This document shows positions 6,195 through 10,548 of a stretch of 10,548 nucleotides of DNA, piece after piece. Both the position numbers and the translations under genes were made by a program. This stretch comes from Candidatus Nanopelagicaceae bacterium (lineage in GTDB: Bacteria; Actinomycetota; Actinomycetes; Nanopelagicales; Nanopelagicaceae). Position 1 is the stretch's first letter; every line of letters begins with the position of its first letter. The stretch covers positions 1-10,548 of the forward strand of contig CANLFL010000016.1 of NCBI GenBank assembly GCA_947489825.1, written 5' to 3'. The notes under the pieces are model-generated. The model saw nothing but the letters and a program-made list of their open reading frames with translations, was not told the DNA's origin and made no database searches.

Positions 6195-6694
6195 ACTATG
6201 TAGATATTCTGATTGGTCTTGCCGTAATTGCATCTTTTGTATCTGGTTATAAGAGTGGATTCTTCAAAACAATTTTTGCGGTGATTGGAAATGTCGGCGG
6301 AGCAATCCTTGGTCTCTTGCTTGCCCTCAACCTCATGGGTGATTGGGCACTCGATGGCAAAAAAGTTGGCATAGCAATCGCCTCTGTTTTCCTCGGATCA
6401 TTTATCGGCCGCGTCATTGCACGTGCTCTCACCAAAGGACTTAAGGCAACAATTATTCGCGGACCGCTCGCATTTCTAGACCAGATCGCAGGAGCGGCGC
6501 TACATCTTGTGCGCACAGTCATCTTCGTATTCCTCATTGGTGCGATATTGACCTGGTCACCGTGGCAGAGTGGGAAAGATGCGATTGCAGAAAGTGATCT
6601 CTATCCAAAGATTGAGAGCAATCTCCCAGGTGTAGTGACAATGATTAAAGATACGGTCCAGGAAAAGCTAGAAGGAATCAATCTTCGTCCTTAG
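6191..6694 (+). CDS. CvpA family membrane protein (MarP-like without protease)
   Basis: This 167-residue integral membrane protein has four hydrophobic segments at about 3-20, 28-49, 59-77 and 96-122, followed by a hydrophilic tail. The opening NYVDILIGLAVIASFVSGYKSGFF is shaped like CvpA (short acidic start, first helix, then a G-rich Lys turn). CvpA proteins are linked to colicin V production in E. coli and have no agreed biochemical role. In many actinobacteria the gene at this place encodes MarP, with a CvpA-like four-helix domain fused to a periplasmic trypsin-like serine protease. Here the reading frame stops about 45 residues after the last helix, and there is no protease motif (no GDSGGP-like block). 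The gene overlaps the upstream stop by 4 bp (ATGA), has AGGAG at 6179-6183, and overlaps the acs 3' end by 17 bp tail-to-tail. Confidence 0.85.
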   Translation: MNYVDILIGLAVIASFVSGYKSGFFKTIFAVIGNVGGAILGLLLALNLMGDWALDGKKVGIAIASVFLGSFIGRVIARALTKGLKATIIRGPLAFLDQIAGAALHLVRTVIFVFLIGAILTWSPWQSGKDAIAESDLYPKIESNLPGVVTMIKDTVQEKLEGINLRP

Positions 6695-8657
6695 AAGAAT
6701 GTAGACCTTCTGCAATGAGCTTCATTACATTGGGATCTGCCAGTGTTGTTGCATCTCCAACTGCACGATTTTCTGCAACATCTTTAAGAAGGCGGCGCAT
6801 AATCTTGCCACTTCGCGTCTTTGGTAGCTCATTAACGACCATAATCTGACGCGGGCGAGCGATTGCCCCAATTTCTTTAGTGACGTGAGCGCGTAGCTCC
6901 TTAACTAGAGCATCACCGTTGGCATGTTCGATACCAGTACGCAGAATAACGAAGGCAACAATTCCTTGCCCTGTCATCTCATCTGCAGCACCAACAACAG
7001 CAGCTTCAGCCACTGCCTCGTGTGAGACAAGTGCTGACTCCACTTCAGTTGTAGAGATGCGGTGGCCAGAAACATTCATTACATCATCCACGCGACCAAG
7101 TAACCAGATAGCGCCATCGTTATCGAGTTTTGCACCATCTCCAGCAAAGTAGATTCCATCAAAGCGTGACCAGTAATTTTCGCGGTATCGCTGATCCTCG
7201 CCCCACACACCACGGAGCATCGATGGCCATGGCTTATCAAGAATCAAATAACCACCATGTCCGTTAGGAACTGCAACACCATTGTCATCAACAACTTTTG
7301 TACTGATTCCTGGAATCGCTGACATTGCAGAACCTGGCTTAGTACTTGTTACACCAGGTAGCGGCGAAATCATGATTGCACCGGTTTCGGTCTGCCACCA
7401 TGTATCAACGATTGGACAACGGTTGCCACCGATAACTTCGCGGTACCACATCCACGCTTCAGGGTTAATTGGCTCTCCTACAGATCCAAGGAGGCGAAGC
7501 GTTGAGAGGTTATGTGCTTGTGGGAATTCATCTCCCCACTTCATCCATGTACGGATAAGTGTGGGCGCTGTATACAAAATTGTGACCCCGTATTTAGCAA
7601 TGATTTCGAACATGCGGCCCTTATGTGGGGTATCAGGGGTTCCTTCGTAGATCACTTGTGTCGCACCGTTAATCAGTGGCCCATAAACAACGTATGAGTG
7701 GCCGGTAATCCAACCAACATCTGCGGTACACCAGTACACATCTGACTCTGGTTTGAGGTCAAAGACTGCGCGATGAGTAAAGGCGGCCTGCGTGAGATAT
7801 CCGCCTGTTGTATGGAAAATTCCCTTTGGTTTTGCTGTTGTGCCTGATGTGTACAAGATAAAGAGCGGGTGCTCGGCATCAAAGCTTTCAGCCACATGTT
7901 CTGCGCTCTGGCGATCGACAATCTCATGCCACCAAATATCGGTAGTGCTATTCCATGCTGTCTCTTGTTTGGTGCGCTGTACAACAAGAACCTTCTCTAC
8001 ATTGGTCTTTCCCTTAAGCGCTTCATCTACTGCAGGCTTGAGGGCAAATGCTGCACCTTTCCTAAATCCACCATCTGCTGTGATGACAAGTTTTGCATCT
8101 GCATCTTGAATACGAGAAAGAAGCGCTTCGGCTGAAAATCCACCAAAGACCACAGAGTGCGCAGCACCAATACGCGCACATGCCAACATCGCAACGGCTG
8201 CCTCTGGAATCATCGGCATATAGATAGCAACACGATCGCCGGCCTTGACGCCAATTTCTGTCAGTGCGTTGGCAGCTTTCTTTACATCAACTAATAATTG
8301 CGCGTAAGTAATAGTTCGGGTATCACCTGGTTCGCCTTCAAAGTGAAATGCAACGCGGCTGCCGCGACCTTGCGCAACATGGCGATCAAGTGCGTTGACT
8401 GATGCATTGAGTTTTCCGCCAACAAACCATTTGGCATAAGGAACTTGCCAATCAAGGACTGAGCTCCATGGTTGATCCCACATTAATTCGCGCGCTTGTG
8501 TCTCCCAGAAAGCTAAACGGTCTGCATCAGCCGTTGTGTAGATATCAGCCTTGGCATTGGCTTGGGCGGCAAATTCTGCACTCGGTGGAAATTGGCGACT
8601 CTCGTTGCCGAGGTTCTCAATGGAATCGCCAGAACTATCAACAGGTGTTGCGGTCAT
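6678..8657 (-). CDS. acs: Acetyl-CoA synthetase (AMP-forming)
   Basis: The enzyme activates acetate with ATP and CoA to acetyl-CoA through an acetyl-AMP intermediate. From the preferred ATG at 8657 the protein has 659 aa, normal for Acs (~650). The ANL-superfamily motifs are in order: phosphate-loop TSGTTAKPKG (about 270-279), WWQTETGA, GDGAKLDNDG, GRVDDVMNVSGHR and the C-terminal PKTRSGKIMRRLL. K618, in the last motif, is the catalytic Lys that acetylation silences in Acs enzymes (K609 in Salmonella). In the phosphate loop Ala replaces the more usual Gly before KPKG. A GTG at 8678 would add seven residues, but ATG 8657 has TAATCT 8 nt upstream, as in other first genes here. Acs is a common Crp/GlxR-linked gene. 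Acetate use suits a freshwater heterotroph. It converges on cvpA with a 17-bp overlap. Confidence 0.97.
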   Translation of the reverse strand: MTATPVDSSGDSIENLGNESRQFPPSAEFAAQANAKADIYTTADADRLAFWETQARELMWDQPWSSVLDWQVPYAKWFVGGKLNASVNALDRHVAQGRGSRVAFHFEGEPGDTRTITYAQLLVDVKKAANALTEIGVKAGDRVAIYMPMIPEAAVAMLACARIGAAHSVVFGGFSAEALLSRIQDADAKLVITADGGFRKGAAFALKPAVDEALKGKTNVEKVLVVQRTKQETAWNSTTDIWWHEIVDRQSAEHVAESFDAEHPLFILYTSGTTAKPKGIFHTTGGYLTQAAFTHRAVFDLKPESDVYWCTADVGWITGHSYVVYGPLINGATQVIYEGTPDTPHKGRMFEIIAKYGVTILYTAPTLIRTWMKWGDEFPQAHNLSTLRLLGSVGEPINPEAWMWYREVIGGNRCPIVDTWWQTETGAIMISPLPGVTSTKPGSAMSAIPGISTKVVDDNGVAVPNGHGGYLILDKPWPSMLRGVWGEDQRYRENYWSRFDGIYFAGDGAKLDNDGAIWLLGRVDDVMNVSGHRISTTEVESALVSHEAVAEAAVVGAADEMTGQGIVAFVILRTGIEHANGDALVKELRAHVTKEIGAIARPRQIMVVNELPKTRSGKIMRRLLKDVAENRAVGDATTLADPNVMKLIAEGLHSSKDED

Positions 8658-8661
8658 AACC

Positions 8662-8677
8662 GTTGAGATTACTCGCA
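8662..8677. promoter_or_regulatory. acs -10 element with overlapping weak Crp-like site
   Basis: On the minus strand TAATCT (8671-8666) lies 8 nt before the acs ATG and is a good TAnnnT -10. The surrounding 16 bases read TGCGAGTAATCTCAAC, which matches 7 of the 10 conserved positions of the TGTGA-N6-TCACA box recognised by Crp/GlxR. The position over the -10 would suit repression. The -10 call is moderate; the Crp site is weak and could be chance. Confidence 0.35.
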
Positions 8678-8682
8678 CTGTC

Positions 8683-8688
8683 TATCTT
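8683..8688 (+). promoter_or_regulatory. Weak -10 candidate for the small peptide unit
   Basis: TATCTT fits TAnnnT on the plus strand and would start RNA near 8695, about 40 nt ahead of the small ORF at 8737. It lies back-to-back with the acs promoter. No -35 element is convincing. Confidence 0.2.
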
Positions 8689-8736
8689 TGCCCACCTTGC
8701 TAGCCCACATACCTCACCGACCGATTGGAAATAACA

Positions 8737-8835
8737 ATGTTGACCGCCCTCTTCGCAATCCTGCTCAAGATCCTTGCCAGCCCTGCTCTATTGGCTGCCC
8801 TGATCGCCTTCCTCCAGAAGATGCTTCATCCATGA
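8737..8835 (+). CDS. Candidate small hydrophobic membrane peptide, 32 aa
   Basis: An ATG-to-TGA frame encodes 32 residues, beginning MLTALFAILLKILASPALLA and ending QKMLHP. It is almost wholly hydrophobic with two Lys and one central Pro, so it would be a single membrane helix. By eye it has the FA...LA[AS]P...A spacing of the Ldr/Fst type I toxin peptides, but it lacks their charged C-terminal tail; that likeness may be composition only. About 23 of 32 third codon positions are G or C, higher than expected from neighbouring genes. A weak GGAAA lies 8-10 nt before the ATG. The ORF is followed by a hairpin (8845-8865) and a strong plus-strand terminator (8877-8926), which implies that this strand is transcribed. 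I do not recognise a homologue. It could instead be chance within a non-coding RNA. Confidence 0.4.
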   Translation: MLTALFAILLKILASPALLAALIAFLQKMLHP

Positions 8836-8844
8836 GATCGCTGA

Positions 8845-8865
8845 TCTAGCCGTCCCAAGGCTAGA
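8845..8865 (+). repeat. Hairpin between the small ORF and the terminator
   Basis: TCTAGCC (8845-8851) and GGCTAGA (8859-8865) form a perfect 7-bp stem with a 7-nt loop. TGATC (8842-8846) can alternatively pair with GATCA (8870-8874). No T-tract follows, so it is not itself a terminator. It may be part of a structured 3' UTR or of a non-coding RNA. Confidence 0.5.
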
Positions 8866-8876
8866 AATCGATCAAT

Positions 8877-8926
8877 AATCGCCATGTGGCCAAGGCAATC
8901 GCCTCCCCGGTCGCATGGCGATTTTT
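8877..8926 (+). terminator. Strong rho-independent terminator
   Basis: AATCGCCATG (8877-8886) pairs perfectly with CATGGCGATT (8914-8923). The stem continues through TGGCC (8887-8891) with GGTCG (8909-8913), including two G-U pairs. A small inner hairpin AGGC-AATC-GCCT lies at 8893-8904. The stem runs into TTTTT (8922-8926). The U-tract follows only on the plus strand, so it ends a plus-strand transcript starting between acs and here. It is the only clear intrinsic terminator in the window. Confidence 0.8.
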
Positions 8927-9049
8927 CATACCCCCAGGTAAGTGGTTGGATTAGCCGTAAGCCCGAAGTCGACCCAATGGCGCGCTCGGCGAAGGATTAC
9001 AACTCGCGATCAATACTCTGCGAGCAACCGAGCATAATCTGGAGTCACA
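8927..9049 (+). other. fba upstream region with nested inverted repeats
   Basis: Between the terminator and fba there is no supported gene. GCTCGG (8984-8989) can pair with CCGAGC (9028-9033), and CTCGC (9003-9007) with GCGAG (9020-9024), nested inside it. GCTCG (8984-8988) could also pair with CGAGC at 9021-9025, so alternative folds exist. CATAAT (9033-9038) or TAATCT (9035-9040) is the best -10, and GGAG (9041-9044) lies 5 nt before the fba ATG. If the -10 is right, the repeats are in DNA upstream of the start and may be operators; if an earlier promoter exists they would form an RNA leader. Confidence 0.4.
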
Positions 9050-10084
9050 ATGCCAATTGCAACCCCTGAAATTTACGGCCAGATGTTGGATCGCGCGAAA
9101 GCTGGCGCATTTGCATACCCTGCAATCAACGTCTCATCATCACAGACCATCATCGCTGCACTTCGCGGATTCGCAGAAGCAGAATCAGATGGAATTATTC
9201 AATTTTCTTGGGGCGGTGCTGAATATGCATCTGGCTCCACAGTAAAAAACATGGTTGATGGCGCAGTTGCGCTCGCAGAGTTCGCACACGTCGTTGCAAA
9301 GAATTACAACGTCAATATTGCAATCCATACAGATCACTGCCCAGCTGAAAAGCTCGATGGCTACATGCGTCCACTTCTTGAAATCGGCGCACAGCGCATT
9401 AAAGATGGCAAAGCACCGCTATTCAGCTCACATATGTGGGATGGATCAGCAGTTGATATGCCTGAGAATATGAAGGTCGCAAAAGAGCTTCTTGTAAAAT
9501 CAGTTTCTGCTCGCACAATTCTTGAAATCGAAATCGGCGTTGTCGGTGGCGAAGAAGATGGCATTGAGGCAAAGCACGATGCCAAGTTGTACTCAACACC
9601 AGAGGACGCACTCCTCACACTTGAAACTCTCGGTAACGATGCCGCTGCCCGTTACATGGTTGCTGCAACATTCGGAAACGTTCACGGTGTCTACAAGCCA
9701 GGAAACGTTGTCTTGCAGCCAAAGATTCTGAAGACTCTTCAGGAAGCAGTCTCAGCAAAGCTTGGACTTGCAGCCGGAAGTAAGCCTATGGACCTTGTTT
9801 TCCACGGTGGTTCTGGTTCACTTCTTTCAGAGATCCGCGAATCACTTGATTACGGTGTGATCAAGATGAATATCGATACCGATACTCAATACGCATTCAC
9901 ACGTCCAGTTGTTGAACACATGTTCAAGAACTACGACGGTGTTTTGAAGATTGATGGCGAAGTTGGAAATAAGAAGGCGTACGACCCACGTGCATGGGGC
10001 AAGGCGGGCGAGGCTGGAATGGCTGCACGTGTAGTTGCTGGATGTGAAGATCTTCGTTCTACAGGAACATCACTTCGCAAGTAA
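9050..10084 (+). CDS. fba: Class II fructose-1,6-bisphosphate aldolase
   Basis: The enzyme reversibly splits fructose 1,6-bisphosphate to dihydroxyacetone phosphate and glyceraldehyde 3-phosphate in glycolysis and gluconeogenesis; it is a Zn-dependent cytosolic TIM barrel. The 344-residue length equals that of M. tuberculosis Fba. HTDHC places catalytic D95 and Zn ligand H96; FGNVHGVYKPGN gives H212, and VFHGGSGS gives H252. These are the same residue numbers as in the mycobacterial enzyme. NIDTDTQYAFTRPV is the substrate phosphate and dimer region. The ATG at 9050 gives the canonical N-terminus (PIATPEIYGQML), with GGAG 5 nt upstream and a TAATCT 9 nt upstream, so leadered or leaderless translation cannot be settled. 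purA follows after 34 bp with no terminator and may be co-transcribed. Confidence 0.97.
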   Translation: MPIATPEIYGQMLDRAKAGAFAYPAINVSSSQTIIAALRGFAEAESDGIIQFSWGGAEYASGSTVKNMVDGAVALAEFAHVVAKNYNVNIAIHTDHCPAEKLDGYMRPLLEIGAQRIKDGKAPLFSSHMWDGSAVDMPENMKVAKELLVKSVSARTILEIEIGVVGGEEDGIEAKHDAKLYSTPEDALLTLETLGNDAAARYMVAATFGNVHGVYKPGNVVLQPKILKTLQEAVSAKLGLAAGSKPMDLVFHGGSGSLLSEIRESLDYGVIKMNIDTDTQYAFTRPVVEHMFKNYDGVLKIDGEVGNKKAYDPRAWGKAGEAGMAARVVAGCEDLRSTGTSLRK

Positions 10085-10097
10085 TATTGATTCATAA

Positions 10098-10548
<451 letters not shown>

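Noticed and set aside
7815..7850. Ala for Gly in the Acs phosphate loop (TSGTTAKPKG) as a sign of lost function
   Set aside because: All other motifs and the catalytic Lys are intact, and I recall Ala here in other actinobacterial Acs proteins, so it is probably a lineage variant.
6919..8135. Several plus-strand open frames of 60-122 codons opposite acs
   Set aside because: They are antisense shadows of a well-supported gene, with no family features and no ribosome sites.
8884..9069. 61-codon open frame on the plus strand between acs and fba
   Set aside because: It starts inside the terminator stem, runs through the fba promoter and into the fba start, and its predicted protein has no family-like pattern.

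Overview
The window looks like a piece of a small, streamlined actinobacterial chromosome of moderate-to-low G+C. The closest fit I can suggest is a freshwater acI-type actinobacterium (Nanopelagicales, 'Candidatus Planktophila/Nanopelagicus'-like). That is an inference from the protein families, the gene order, the very short spacers and the modest G+C, not from a database search. The Crp protein carries the GlxR / M. tuberculosis Rv3676-type ligand motif, the class II aldolase has the same length (344 aa) and the same metal-ligand positions as the mycobacterial enzyme, and a 50-residue DUF4177-like protein sits next to ridA as it does in other actinobacteria.

Layout. 1-369: 3' end of asd (aspartate-semialdehyde dehydrogenase). 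390-2302: a two-gene GDP-L-fucose cassette (fcl then gmd, 4-bp overlap). 2299-3105 (minus): metallophosphoesterase, tail-to-tail with gmd. 3175-4257: yqeY-like gene, a 50-aa DUF4177-like gene and ridA, tightly packed. 4265-4948 (minus): crp/glxR-like regulator. 4966-6694: nth, a TlpA/ResA-like lipoprotein and cvpA, each overlapping the next by 4 bp. 6678-8657 (minus): acs, overlapping the cvpA 3' end. 8658-9049: the only real intergenic stretch, with a candidate 32-aa hydrophobic peptide, two hairpins (one a strong intrinsic terminator) and the fba promoter region. 9050-10084: fba. 10119 to the window end: 5' part of purA.

From the metallophosphoesterase to acs the order is a condensed version of the M. 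tuberculosis Rv3667-Rv3683 neighbourhood (acs, marP/CvpA, thioredoxin-like, nth, crp, ridA, Rv3678A, metallophosphoesterase). The MBL-fold, NUDIX, WhiB4, PonA2 and anion-ATPase genes and the MarP protease domain are missing.

The clearest non-coding pattern is a promoter grammar. Genes that begin transcription units (fcl, metallophosphoesterase, crp, nth, acs) have a TAnnnT hexamer 6-9 nt before the start codon and no Shine-Dalgarno, which suggests leaderless mRNAs. Genes inside operons (gmd, the TlpA-like gene, cvpA) have good Shine-Dalgarno sequences. The crp/nth divergon is the neatest case: one 7-bp core serves as the -10 element on both strands, exactly centred between the two start codons.

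The most likely undescribed item is the 8737-8926 unit: a small hydrophobic peptide followed by a hairpin and a strong terminator. The rest is ordinary core metabolism.
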